Positions 28,522 to 36,279 of a stretch of 64,000 bases of DNA are shown here, one piece after another (position 1 is the stretch's first letter; every line of letters begins with the position of its first letter). Source of the DNA: Archangium sp. Its GTDB lineage: Bacteria; Myxococcota; Myxococcia; Myxococcales; Myxococcaceae. The stretch is from positions 62,001 through 126,000 of the forward strand of contig JAUYRZ010000079.1 of assembly GCA_030695565.1 (NCBI GenBank), read 5' to 3'. The translations under genes and the position numbers were made by a program. The notes beneath the pieces are model-generated. The model was not told the DNA's origin and ran no database searches. It saw only the letters and a list, made by a program, of their open reading frames with translations.

Positions 28522-29064
28522 ATGAGCAACATCAACGGTATCAACGGTGGCATGCCGAACCGCATCTCGATGAACGTCACGGTCGCCAAGCAGAGCCAGG
28601 GCGCCACGTTCGGTGAGAAGGTCAACGCCGGTCTCCACGCGGCCGGTTCGGCCATCGGCCAGGGCGCTTCGCTCCTCGGTGGCGCGCTCCCCGGTGGTTC
28701 GGTCATCTCGGCGGCGGTCTCGTCGGTCGGTAGCCTCGCTGGTGGCCCTGGTACCGCAGCGGCGGCCAGCTACGCCGCGACCGGCGTGGTGGGCTTCTCG
28801 GGCGGCGCCGGTGGCGCGGCCGTCGGTGGCAGCCCCATCTCGGTGGGCGCGGGCTCTGCCGCTGGCCCGAACCTCACCGCAGGCGCCGGCACCAACGGCA
28901 TGGGCGCGTACAACAACGACATCGCCTCGATGTCGGCCCAGAACAGCCAGATGCTCCAGGTTCAGATGGCGATGCAGCGCGAGAACACGATGTTCTCCTC
29001 GATCTCGAACGTCCTGAAGACCAAGCACGACACGGCGAAGAACTCGGTCGGCAACATCCGCTGA
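28522..29064 (+). CDS. Putative T3S export substrate / extracellular structural subunit (paralogue 1)
   Basis: This encodes 180 residues starting MSNINGINGGMPNRISMN with a good ribosome-binding site (AAGGAG). There is no Sec signal peptide. The N terminus is polar and the middle (residues 40-120) is Gly/Ala/Ser-rich and mildly hydrophobic. The last 50 residues form a predicted amphipathic helix ending KHDTAKNSVGNIR. That ending is shared with the protein at 44501-45163 (SHDQTRGSMIQNLR). A short, secreted, helix-ended protein made from its own transcription unit (possible promoter upstream, hairpin downstream) inside a T3S locus fits a needle, filament or translocator subunit. I cannot match it to SctF by sequence, so the role is inference. 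Confidence 0.6.
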   Translation: MSNINGINGGMPNRISMNVTVAKQSQGATFGEKVNAGLHAAGSAIGQGASLLGGALPGGSVISAAVSSVGSLAGGPGTAAAASYAATGVVGFSGGAGGAAVGGSPISVGAGSAAGPNLTAGAGTNGMGAYNNDIASMSAQNSQMLQVQMAMQRENTMFSSISNVLKTKHDTAKNSVGNIR

Positions 29065-29091
29065 GCTCGAACTAGAATACGCAGTCACGCG

Positions 29092-29122
29092 AGGGCGGCC
29101 CTGGTGGCCGCCCTTCGTGTTA
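29092..29122 (+). terminator. Hairpin after the first putative substrate gene
   Basis: A 9-bp stem AGGGCGGCC / GGCCGCCCT with a five-base loop is followed by a T-rich stretch (TCGTGTTATTAT). The T run is interrupted, so this may be a weak terminator or an mRNA-stabilising hairpin. It sits 28 bp after the stop codon. Confidence 0.6.
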
Positions 29123-29195
29123 TTATCGCCTCGCGTTTCTCCCCACCTCTCTGAAGCCACGAAGAGCGGCTTCACTTGCAAGGACAAAGAGCCCC

Positions 29196-29645
29196 ATGAC
29201 GGAAGCGAAGTCGGACATCGCCGGCAGCCTCGTCCCGATGAGCAAGCAGCAAGCGATGCTCATGCTCGAAGCCGGCTACCTGTGGATGGATCTGGGCAAG
29301 TTCGACCACGCGCGCGAGCTGCTGTCGGGCGCGTCGTTGCTCATGCCCAAGAGCGAAGTGCCGCAGATCGCGTTGGGCAGCCTCGAGTTCAACCAGGGGC
29401 ATTTCGACAAAGCGCTTCAGGTGTTCAGGCGGGCCCAGCAGTTGGCGCCCCGGGCCTCATTGCCACGCGCTCACTGCGGTGAGACGCTGCTGTTCATGGG
29501 CAAGGTGAACGAAGCCATGAAGGAGCTCAAGTCGGCACTCGAGCTCGAGCCCAAGAGTGACGGCGCCCGTTTCGCCGAAGCGCTCATCGCAGCCAAAGAG
29601 ACCGGCGCGCTCCCGCCCCCGGCCAAGCAGCAGAAAGCGAAGTAA
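29196..29645 (+). CDS. TPR protein, probable T3S chaperone (SctG/SycD-like)
   Basis: This encodes 149 residues made of about three TPR units (AGYLWMDLGKFDHARELL; GSLEFNQGHFDKALQVFRRA; HCGETLLFMGKVNEAMKELKSA). T3S loci carry short TPR proteins that hold needle subunits or translocators before export. Its position directly after the first putative substrate suggests that protein as client. It is followed at 7 bp by the gene at 29652, and probably forms an operon with it and the sigma factor. Confidence 0.75.
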   Translation: MTEAKSDIAGSLVPMSKQQAMLMLEAGYLWMDLGKFDHARELLSGASLLMPKSEVPQIALGSLEFNQGHFDKALQVFRRAQQLAPRASLPRAHCGETLLFMGKVNEAMKELKSALELEPKSDGARFAEALIAAKETGALPPPAKQQKAK

Positions 29646-29651
29646 CGAACC

Positions 29652-30062
29652 ATGTCTGTTCGAGGAGTCGGTCGCGGAGGCAAAGCAGGCGGCGCCAGAG
29701 GAGCCTCTGGTGCTGGAGGTGCGTCGAAAGCCGGCGCAGCCAGCGGTGCCTTCGGGGCCAAGGTCGACAAAGCCGAGTCGTTGGTCGGGCCTTCGGGCGC
29801 GGCAGGCTCGTCGAACGTCGGCAACGTCGGCCCGACTGATCCCGTCACCGCGCAGGCGATGGACCTCGTTCGGCAGCTCCGTTCAGGCCAGCTGAAGAGC
29901 CGTGAAGAGGCGACCAAGAAGCTGGTGGCCGACATTCTGCGCGACAAGGTGCGCACGCAGTCGAAGAAGCTGACCGAGAAGATCTTCGAGCAGCTCAAGG
30001 ACGATCCCCGTCTCAACCAGACCCTCGAGCGCTTGTGGGATCGCGCCGAGGAGCAGGAGTAA
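29652..30062 (+). CDS. Unknown protein upstream of the sigma factor; possible FlgM-like regulator
   Basis: This encodes 136 residues. The first 60 are Gly/Ala/Ser-rich and unstructured. The rest is helical and charged. The segment MDLVRQLRSGQLKSREEATK followed by KLVADIL resembles in pattern the sigma-binding end of FlgM (helix, LRxxIxxGxLxxD, then IAxxLI). It lies 6 bp before the FliA-type sigma gene. FlgM proteins inhibit FliA and are exported through the flagellar T3S. An anti-sigma role here is an inference from position and a weak pattern match. A T3S-specific chaperone or adaptor is equally possible. Confidence 0.5.
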   Translation: MSVRGVGRGGKAGGARGASGAGGASKAGAASGAFGAKVDKAESLVGPSGAAGSSNVGNVGPTDPVTAQAMDLVRQLRSGQLKSREEATKKLVADILRDKVRTQSKKLTEKIFEQLKDDPRLNQTLERLWDRAEEQE

Positions 30063-30068
30063 TCGGCC

Positions 30069-30836
30069 GTGGCGCTCGGGGAAACGAAGCCGCAGATCCT
30101 CGAGAAGTACGGTCCGTACGTACGGTCTCTGGCTGCCCAGGTTCGCAAGCAGTTCAACTCGCAGTTCGAGATGGACGAGCTCGTCGCGTGGGGCCAGATC
30201 GGCCTGCTGGAAGCCGCGGAGCGTTTCGATGCCCGGGTGGGCGCCAACTTCCTCACCTTTGCCCACTACCGCATCAAGGGCGCCATCTACGACGGCCTGC
30301 GGAAGATGGGCGTGCTGAAGGGTGGGGCGGCGGCGTCAGAGCGCGCCAACGCCTACATGACGAACCTCTCCGATCGCGGGGGGGGTGGCACCTCCCTCGA
30401 TGACGACGTCCGGGAAATCTCCGGCGCTGTAACGGGTCTTGCCATGGTCTTCGCGACCAGCCTGGAGGGGAGCGAAGGCCTTCAGGTCACCGACGAAGCC
30501 CTGCCGGCCGACGAGAAGATTCAGCTCGAGCAGATGCGCCGCCGGGTGCGCGCGGCCATCGAGAAGCTCCCGGAAAAAGAGCGGAAATTGCTCCAGGGCT
30601 ACTACTTCCAGAACAAGACGCTGGAAGAGGCCGGGGCCGAAATTGGCCAGTCAAAAAGCTGGGCCAGCCGCCTGCACGCCCGCGCAGTTGAGACGCTGAA
30701 GCAACTTCTCGACGAAGACGACGACAACCCGTCAGACCACAACAGGAGCAATGACCATGGCCGGACCACTGGCAGGAATCTCGGCAGCGCAGATCGCCCA
30801 GCAGAAGCTCCCCGACCAGGCCGCACAGCAGGCTAA
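30069..30836 (+). CDS. FliA/WhiG-type RNA polymerase sigma factor
   Basis: This encodes 255 residues from a GTG. Region 2 is clear (EMDELVAWGQIGLLEAAERF, then FLTFAHYRIKGAIYDGLRKMG, the typical FliA/SigF/WhiG sequence), as is region 4 (EKLPEKERKLLQGYYFQNKT, AEIGQSKSWASRLHARAVE). The middle (about residues 85-145) is less conserved. The C-terminal tail, from the Asp run to the stop, overlaps the next gene (sctI) by 86 bp in another frame and looks non-conserved, so the real product may effectively end near region 4. Its presence inside a T3S locus suggests local control, for example of the two putative substrate genes. Confidence 0.88.
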   Translation: MALGETKPQILEKYGPYVRSLAAQVRKQFNSQFEMDELVAWGQIGLLEAAERFDARVGANFLTFAHYRIKGAIYDGLRKMGVLKGGAAASERANAYMTNLSDRGGGGTSLDDDVREISGAVTGLAMVFATSLEGSEGLQVTDEALPADEKIQLEQMRRRVRAAIEKLPEKERKLLQGYYFQNKTLEEAGAEIGQSKSWASRLHARAVETLKQLLDEDDDNPSDHNRSNDHGRTTGRNLGSADRPAEAPRPGRTAG

Positions 30837-31281
30837 GGCCGGGCCGAGCAAGTTCGATCAGAGCCTCAAGGGCCAGGGCCCCGACGCCGCCGGCAAGGTC
30901 GGCCACGCTCAGCAGGTTCAGCAGGTTCAGAAGCTCGACCAGATCAAGCACGTCGACCAGGTCCAGAAGATGGACAAGGCGGGCCTCAACAAGCTCGACA
31001 AGAACGTCACCGGCAAGGGCATGGATCCCGTCGCCCAGAAGACCGAAGTCTCCAAGTCTTCTTCGATGATGTCCTCGATGATGGCCAACCTCGAGAAGGG
31101 TCAGGCCCACATCGACAAGCTCATCAACGGCGGCATCTCCAACGGCAAGTCGATGTCGAACCAGGAGCTGCTCTCGATGCAGGCCGGCATGTACAAGTAC
31201 ACGCAGGAGCTCGACCTCGTTTCGAAGGTCGTCGAGAAGGCCACCAGCGGCCTGAAAGACACGCTCAAGACCCAGGTCTGA
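30751..31281 (+). CDS. sctI: T3S inner rod protein SctI
   Basis: This encodes 176 residues. AGGAGC precedes the ATGs at 30751 and 30757; either may be used. The C terminus carries the family pattern ELLSMQAGMYKYTQELDLVS followed by KVVEKATSGLK and a short tail, which matches YscI/PrgJ/SctI rod subunits (a LLxxQxxxxxYxxxxELxSKxxxxxxxG core). The N-terminal 100 residues are Gln/Lys-rich and longer than in classical SctI (about 110-140 residues in total). SctI forms the inner rod below the needle in the export channel. The gene lies between the sigma factor and sctJ and ends at a strong terminator. Confidence 0.8.
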   Translation: MTMAGPLAGISAAQIAQQKLPDQAAQQAKAGPSKFDQSLKGQGPDAAGKVGHAQQVQQVQKLDQIKHVDQVQKMDKAGLNKLDKNVTGKGMDPVAQKTEVSKSSSMMSSMMANLEKGQAHIDKLINGGISNGKSMSNQELLSMQAGMYKYTQELDLVSKVVEKATSGLKDTLKTQV

Positions 31282-31311
31282 ACCTCGAGCCGGTTCCCAG
31301 TACTTCAAAGA

Positions 31312-31342
31312 GGCGGTCTCCTTCGCGGAGGCCGCCTTTTTT
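31312..31342 (+). terminator. Intrinsic terminator after sctI
   Basis: GGCGGTCTCC / GGAGGCCGCC forms a 10-bp stem with a TTCGC loop, followed at once by six T. It ends the transcript of the upstream group before sctJ. The start of the sctJ operon must therefore have its own promoter in the roughly 27 bp that follow, or rely on read-through. Confidence 0.88.
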
Positions 31343-31369
31343 CGTTTCTTTGGTATGGTCTGCGCCCTC

Positions 31370-32164
31370 ATGAGCCGTTTCGTGCGCTCCACTCTTTTCG
31401 TCGGTGTGATCCTCCTCGCTTCTGCGTGCACCCTCGAGGTGCAGCACGATCTGACGGAGGACGACGCGAACGACATCTACGTGCTGCTCCAGGGCGAAAA
31501 CATCGACGCCACCAAGCACAAAGAAGGCGAAGGCAAAGAGGCCCGCTACAACATCTCGGTGCCCAAGGCCGACGTGGCCAACGCCGCCAAGCTGCTGCGC
31601 GAGTACTCGTTGCCCCGCCCGCGCTCCGACGGCCTGGCCATCTTCAAGATGACCAAGGGCATGATCCCCACGCAGACCGAAGAGCGCGCGATGTTCATCG
31701 AAGCGCTCGGCGGTGAGGTGAGCAACGCGCTCAACCGCATTCCCGGCGTGCTCGAGGCGAGGACCATCGTGATGCTGCCCGAGGTCAACGATCTCACCCA
31801 GCCCGAGAAGAAGCCGCTCCCGTCGGCCTCGGTGTTGATCAAGTACATGGTCAACAAAGACGACAAGGCACCGGTGGCCGTCGACGACGTGCAGAGCTTC
31901 GTGGCCAACGCCGTTCCCGAGCTGAAGAAAGAGAACGTCAAGGTGCTGATGACGGAGGCCAAGTTCGAGAAGACCACCGACACCACCGAGCGCACCGTGT
32001 TCATCCTCGGCGTGAAGGTAGAGAAGTCGAGCGCTGGCACCTTCAAGACCATCATCGGCGTGTTCGCGCTGCTGTTCATCTCGATGGCCGGCCTCACCGG
32101 CTTCATGGTGATCCGCAAGCCCGCGTCACGTCCGGCCCCCCGCAAGAACACTACGGAAGGCTGA
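31370..32164 (+). CDS. sctJ: T3S inner-membrane ring lipoprotein SctJ
   Basis: This encodes 264 residues with lipobox LLASAC (Cys20). The YscJ/FliF ring-building motifs are visible: LTEDDANDIYVLLQGENIDA, then SLPRPRSDG, RAMFIEALGGEVSNALNRIPGV (split by motif) and SVLIKYM, followed by a C-terminal membrane helix (about residues 228-250). The length agrees with SctJ (about 245-270) and is far shorter than flagellar FliF (about 550). This, together with the lipid anchor, marks the system as non-flagellar. It forms the inner-membrane ring that surrounds the export gate. It is the first gene of a long operon running through sctV. Confidence 0.94.
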   Translation: MSRFVRSTLFVGVILLASACTLEVQHDLTEDDANDIYVLLQGENIDATKHKEGEGKEARYNISVPKADVANAAKLLREYSLPRPRSDGLAIFKMTKGMIPTQTEERAMFIEALGGEVSNALNRIPGVLEARTIVMLPEVNDLTQPEKKPLPSASVLIKYMVNKDDKAPVAVDDVQSFVANAVPELKKENVKVLMTEAKFEKTTDTTERTVFILGVKVEKSSAGTFKTIIGVFALLFISMAGLTGFMVIRKPASRPAPRKNTTEG

Positions 32165-32201
32165 GCGGCTCCCGGCCGGGGGCTGCCTCAGGTGGTGAGC
32201 T

Positions 32202-33656
32202 GTGGAGCAATTCTTCACGTCGCTGTCCAAGCGGCAGACGATGCTCCTGTTGACCTCTCTGGCCTTCGGCGGCTCGGAGGCCGTCGGGGCATACGAACAT
32301 CTCGACCAGGGTGAAGAAGAGCTGCTCAAGCACCGCGCTGCCGGGGTGCTGCAGATCCCCCGCGAGAAGCGCGTCCCGCTCCTGGTGCAGGAGATCAAAC
32401 GCCTGGTCACCCAGCGCCGCCGCCAGCTGGCCGCGGCCGACCCCAAACGCCTCGCCGTGCTGCTCAAGAAAGAACGCTCCACCGTGGTCGAGGTGGTGCT
32501 GGGTGCGTTGGCCTCTGATCTCGCCAACGCAGTGCGCGCCGAGATGGGCAACCCCGCGCCGGTGAAGCTGCTGCGCGACGTGAACCCCGAGGTGCTCTCG
32601 ATCGTGCGCTGGAAGCTGGAAGACGCGATGCGCTCCAACGCGCCGCAGGTGGGCAGCTTCCGCTTCACCGATCTGTCGATGATGCAGCAGCGCGAGATCC
32701 TCGCGGTGGCCGATCGCATGGGCGCGCGGGTGTTGGCGACCGCGGTGGCCGGCCTGCCCGAAGAAGATCGCCAGGCCTTCTTCGGCAAGCTGCCGCCTGA
32801 TCAGCGCGTGCTGGCGGCGCGGGCGGCCGAAGCGGGCGCCACCCGAAGGCTCACCGAAAAAGACGCCAAGCTCGTGCTCGAGATGCACGGCGCGCTGGAG
32901 AACCCCTCGCTGGGCATGCGCAGCGCCGGCATTCAGCGAATCATTCGCGCCTGCTACGCGCAGTCGCCCGAGTTCGCGCAGCGTTTCGCCGAGCGGCACC
33001 AGGGCGAGATCGGCAAGCTGCTCAACCGCTGGCTGCGCGAAGAGAAGGGCAAGCCCATCAAGGGTGACGGCGGCCGGCTCGACATCGTGGAGCAGATCGA
33101 GCGGCTCGCGCAGAAGGGCATCATCGATCGCCCGATGCGCCTGCCGCCCCCCATGAAGGCCCCGGCCGCGCCGCCCATGCTCCGCCCGCCGCCGGGCAGC
33201 GCCGCGCCTTCGAACCCGCAGAACCCGCAGTCGAAGGTGTTGGTGGCGCCGCCAGCTCGCCGTTCGACCGGGTCGGTGGCGCAGGCCCCGGCGTTGCCTT
33301 CCGCACCCCGCAGCCGGCCGATCGCCGCCGCGCCTGGCGCCCCGCCCCGGAGGGATCTGATGGCCGACCGGGAGGCCCGACGCGCGGGTGCTGCCGGCTC
33401 GGGTGTGGTGCCCAACTCGAAGCCCGGCGCTCGGCCCACCGACTCGCAAGTGCGAGCGCAACGTGTGCTGCGTGACGGCAAACCGTTGCCCAACGATCAG
33501 CTCGAGACGCGCCCACCCCAGCGCTCCCAGTCGTCGCCGGTGTCGGCGATCCCGAAACGACGTGAGCCGCCCGGGTCGGCCGGGAGCACCACCAACCCCC
33601 AGCGATCCCCGGTGCTCAAGGGTCCTGGTCGTGGACCGGCCGGTGGTTCGCGTTAG
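32202..33656 (+). CDS. FliG-like protein in the SctK position
   Basis: This encodes 484 residues from a GTG. Residues about 80-116 (DPKRLAVLLKKERSTVVEVV...) resemble the FliG middle-domain pattern. Residues 152-212 resemble FliG_C: FRFTDLSMMQQREILAVAD, then LATAVAGLPEEDRQAFFGKL, matching F-x-D-L...R-x-I...L-A-x-A-L-x-G...F-F-x-x-M. A Pro/Ala-rich tail of about 160 residues follows. FliG is the rotor/switch protein of flagella, placed between FliF and FliH. Here it lies between sctJ and sctL, where classical T3S loci have sctK. I cannot test the relation by search, so FliG-like or SctK-analogue remain alternatives. Confidence 0.62.
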   Translation: MEQFFTSLSKRQTMLLLTSLAFGGSEAVGAYEHLDQGEEELLKHRAAGVLQIPREKRVPLLVQEIKRLVTQRRRQLAAADPKRLAVLLKKERSTVVEVVLGALASDLANAVRAEMGNPAPVKLLRDVNPEVLSIVRWKLEDAMRSNAPQVGSFRFTDLSMMQQREILAVADRMGARVLATAVAGLPEEDRQAFFGKLPPDQRVLAARAAEAGATRRLTEKDAKLVLEMHGALENPSLGMRSAGIQRIIRACYAQSPEFAQRFAERHQGEIGKLLNRWLREEKGKPIKGDGGRLDIVEQIERLAQKGIIDRPMRLPPPMKAPAAPPMLRPPPGSAAPSNPQNPQSKVLVAPPARRSTGSVAQAPALPSAPRSRPIAAAPGAPPRRDLMADREARRAGAAGSGVVPNSKPGARPTDSQVRAQRVLRDGKPLPNDQLETRPPQRSQSSPVSAIPKRREPPGSAGSTTNPQRSPVLKGPGRGPAGGSR

Positions 33657-33667
33657 AGTAGGGGTCG

Positions 33668-34396
33668 ATGGATGACGGGCCGCGCGACGAACGAAGACCT
33701 TCAGGTGGTGCACCCCGGGTGATCGGTAAGGTCATCAAGGGTGACAGTGGAGAGATCTCTCCGCTGGTTCCCGTTGCGCCCCCGAGCGGTGGTGGCGGTC
33801 CTCCGCCCCGCCGTGGCGTGGTGAACGCCGAGGAGTACGAGGCGAAGACGGTCGCCAAACAGATCATCGCCGACGCTCAAGCCAAGGCCGAAGAGATCAA
33901 GGCAGAGGCGCTGCGCTTCAAAGAAGAGGTCTTCGCCAAGGCGCGCGACGAGGCCAAGGCCGACGTGCAGGCCCGCCAGGCCGAAGAGCTGGCGCGCGCC
34001 AAGATGCAGGCCGGGCAGATCATCGCCGACAGCGAAAAAGACGTGCTGGAGCTCGCGCTCAAGGTGGCCGCGAAGATCATCAGCCGTGACCTCGAGCGTG
34101 ATCCCGAGCTGGTGATGGAGATCGTGGCCAGCTGCACCGAGGCCGCTCGCAGCAGCAAGGCGATGATCATGAAGGTGCACCCCGAAGACGGGAAGCTCCT
34201 GCGTGAGAAGAAGCCGCGCCTCATCGAGCTCATCGGGCGCGCGGTGGACATCTCGATTCGCGACGACTCCGAGGTCGAACGCGGCGGCTGCATCATTCAG
34301 ACGGAGTACGGCACCATCGACGGCCAGATCCGCACGCAGTTCGAGATGCTGCGCAACGTGCTGATGCCGGCAGACGCCAAAAGAGAAGTGAAGTGA
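33668..34396 (+). CDS. sctL: T3S stator protein SctL (FliH/YscL family)
   Basis: This encodes 242 residues. The N terminus is Pro/Gly-rich, then comes a long Lys/Glu/Ala coiled coil (AKQIIADAQAKAEEIKAEAL), and the C-terminal domain (ALKVAAKIISRDLERDPE; GCIIQTEYGTIDGQIRTQFE) is typical of FliH/SctL. SctL is the stator of the SctN ATPase. The stop codon overlaps the start of the ATPase gene. It is encoded 11 bp after the FliG-like gene, consistent with one operon. Confidence 0.93.
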   Translation: MDDGPRDERRPSGGAPRVIGKVIKGDSGEISPLVPVAPPSGGGGPPPRRGVVNAEEYEAKTVAKQIIADAQAKAEEIKAEALRFKEEVFAKARDEAKADVQARQAEELARAKMQAGQIIADSEKDVLELALKVAAKIISRDLERDPELVMEIVASCTEAARSSKAMIMKVHPEDGKLLREKKPRLIELIGRAVDISIRDDSEVERGGCIIQTEYGTIDGQIRTQFEMLRNVLMPADAKREVK

Positions 34397-35715
34397 TGGC
34401 GATCGATCTCCGCCGCTACGCGGATCTCGTGAAGACCACCCAGACCGTGCGCGTGCGCGGCCGGGTGACCGAGCTGACGGGCCTGGTGATCAAAGCCGCG
34501 GTGCCCAACGTGCGCATCGGCGAGGTCTGTTTGATTCGCAGCGGCCGCTCTGAAGTGCGCGCCGAGGTGGTCGGTTTTCAGGGCGAGACGGTGATGCTCA
34601 TGCCGCTGGGCGAGTTGTCCGGCATCGGCCCCGACTCTGAGGTCGTACCCACTGGCAGGCCGCTGATGGTCTGGGCGGGTGATGGGCTGCTCGGGCGCGT
34701 GCTCAACGGGCTGGGCGAGCCCATCGACGGCCGGCCGCTGCCCACCGAGACGATGGTGCCCTGGGCGGTGGACCGCGATTGTCCCGACCCGTTCAAGCGC
34801 CAGCGCATCACCCGGCCGCTCTCTCTGGGCGTGCGCTGCATCGACGGCCTGCTCACCGTGGGCGAAGGCCAGCGCATCGGGCTCTTCGCAGGCTCCGGCG
34901 TCGGTAAGTCGACGCTGATGGGTCAGATCGCAAGGCAGACGTCGGCTGAGCTCTCGGTCATCGCGCTCATCGGCGAACGCGGCCGCGAAGTGCTGGAGTT
35001 CATGGAAGACGCCTTGGGCGAAGAGGGCATGAAGCGCTCCGTGGTGGTCTGCGCGACCTCCGATCAGCCCGCGCTGGTGCGTCTGCGCGCAGGCTACGTG
35101 GCCACCGCCATCGCCGAATACTTCCGCGAACGCGGAGGCAACGTGCTCTTCATGCTCGACACGGTGACTCGTCTCGCGCGCGCCCAGCGTGACATTGGCC
35201 TCGCCATCGGTGAGCCGCCCGCCCGCCAGGGCTACCCGCCGTCGGTCTTCTCGATGTTGCCGCGCATGATGGAGCGCACGGGGAACTCGGAGAAGGGCAA
35301 GTGCACCGCCATCTACACCTGCCTGGTGGCCGGTGGAGACATGGAAGAGCCCATCGCCGACGAAGTGCGCGGCATTCTCGATGGTCACTTCATCTTGAAC
35401 CGCGCCATCGGTGAACGAAACCAGTGGCCCGCGATGGACGTGCTGGCCTCGCTGTCCCGCGTGATGAGCCAGATCGTGTCGAAGGAGCACAAGAAAGCCG
35501 GCGGTAAGCTCCGCGAGACGCTGTCGACCTACGAGAAGCAGCGCGACCTGATTCTGCTGGGCGCCTACCAGTACGGCACCGACCCGCGCACCGACTACGC
35601 CATCGACAAGTACGACCAGATCATCGGCTTCTTGAAGCAGGACACGCACGAGAACTGCCCCTTCGAAGAGACGGTGCAGCGCCTGGTCGACATGTTCGCT
35701 GACGCGGCCGAGTGA
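34396..35715 (+). CDS. sctN: T3S ATPase SctN
   Basis: This encodes 439 residues from the ATG at 34396 (TGATG overlap with sctL); a GTG immediately upstream is also possible. Walker A is AGSGVGKST (about residues 165-173), Walker B FMLDTVTRLARAQRDIG, and the T3S/FliI marker GYPPSVFSMLPRMMERTG is present. The length is normal (430-460). SctN hexamers unfold and chaperone-strip substrates at the base of the export channel. In operon with sctL upstream and sctO downstream, as usual. Confidence 0.96.
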   Translation: MAIDLRRYADLVKTTQTVRVRGRVTELTGLVIKAAVPNVRIGEVCLIRSGRSEVRAEVVGFQGETVMLMPLGELSGIGPDSEVVPTGRPLMVWAGDGLLGRVLNGLGEPIDGRPLPTETMVPWAVDRDCPDPFKRQRITRPLSLGVRCIDGLLTVGEGQRIGLFAGSGVGKSTLMGQIARQTSAELSVIALIGERGREVLEFMEDALGEEGMKRSVVVCATSDQPALVRLRAGYVATAIAEYFRERGGNVLFMLDTVTRLARAQRDIGLAIGEPPARQGYPPSVFSMLPRMMERTGNSEKGKCTAIYTCLVAGGDMEEPIADEVRGILDGHFILNRAIGERNQWPAMDVLASLSRVMSQIVSKEHKKAGGKLRETLSTYEKQRDLILLGAYQYGTDPRTDYAIDKYDQIIGFLKQDTHENCPFEETVQRLVDMFADAAE

Positions 35716-35781
35716 TGTAGGTGTCGGGCCTGCCTTGATGTCGCACCACGGCGGTGGGGCCGGTGTAAGCTGCGGCTCGCC

Positions 35782-36279
35782 ATGCCTCCGTATCGACTGC
35801 AGGTCCTGCTCGACATCCGCACCAAGGCCGAAGAGGCCGCGAAAGATGCGTTCGCCGAGGCGCTCAAGGCGGCCGACAAGGAAAAGAAGCAGCTGGCCAG
35901 CATGAACCAGCAGCTCGAGCGCATGAAGGTCGAGCGCAAGGCCAAGGTGCAGGCCTTCCTTCAAGAGATGACGGCCAAGGGCGGCGGCATCACCGCCTTC
36001 CAGCAGATGGGCCGCTTCGAGCAGCGCCTGAAGGACGAAGAAGCCCAGTTCATGCTCGACATCGAGCGGCAGAAAGAGGTCGTCATTCAGGCCGACGCGC
36101 TGGTCGAACAGCGCCGCGCTGAGATGGCCGAGGCCGCCAAAGAGAAGAAGGCGATCGAGAAGAACAAAGAGAACTGGGCCAAAGAGGTCAAAAAAGAGCG
36201 CCAGACGAAGGAAGAAGCCAACCAGGAAGAGATCGGGGCCGTGCTTCACCTCGCTCGCACCCGCCGGGAAAACTCATGA
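35782..36279 (+). CDS. sctO: T3S stalk protein SctO (FliJ/YscO-like)
   Basis: This encodes 165 residues, almost entirely charged coiled-coil helix with a PPYRLQVLLDIRTKAEEAAK start like FliJ. FliJ/SctO form the central stalk of the ATPase ring and connect it with SctV. The position after sctN and before sctP fits. Sequence identity in this family is low, so assignment is mainly from length, composition and order. The end overlaps the following gene by four bases (ATGA). Confidence 0.82.
   Translation: MPPYRLQVLLDIRTKAEEAAKDAFAEALKAADKEKKQLASMNQQLERMKVERKAKVQAFLQEMTAKGGGITAFQQMGRFEQRLKDEEAQFMLDIERQKEVVIQADALVEQRRAEMAEAAKEKKAIEKNKENWAKEVKKERQTKEEANQEEIGAVLHLARTRRENS

Noticed and set aside
34297-36249. 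650-codon minus-strand frame across sctN and sctO
   Set aside because: Antisense to well-supported T3S genes, with no ribosome-binding site and biased composition.
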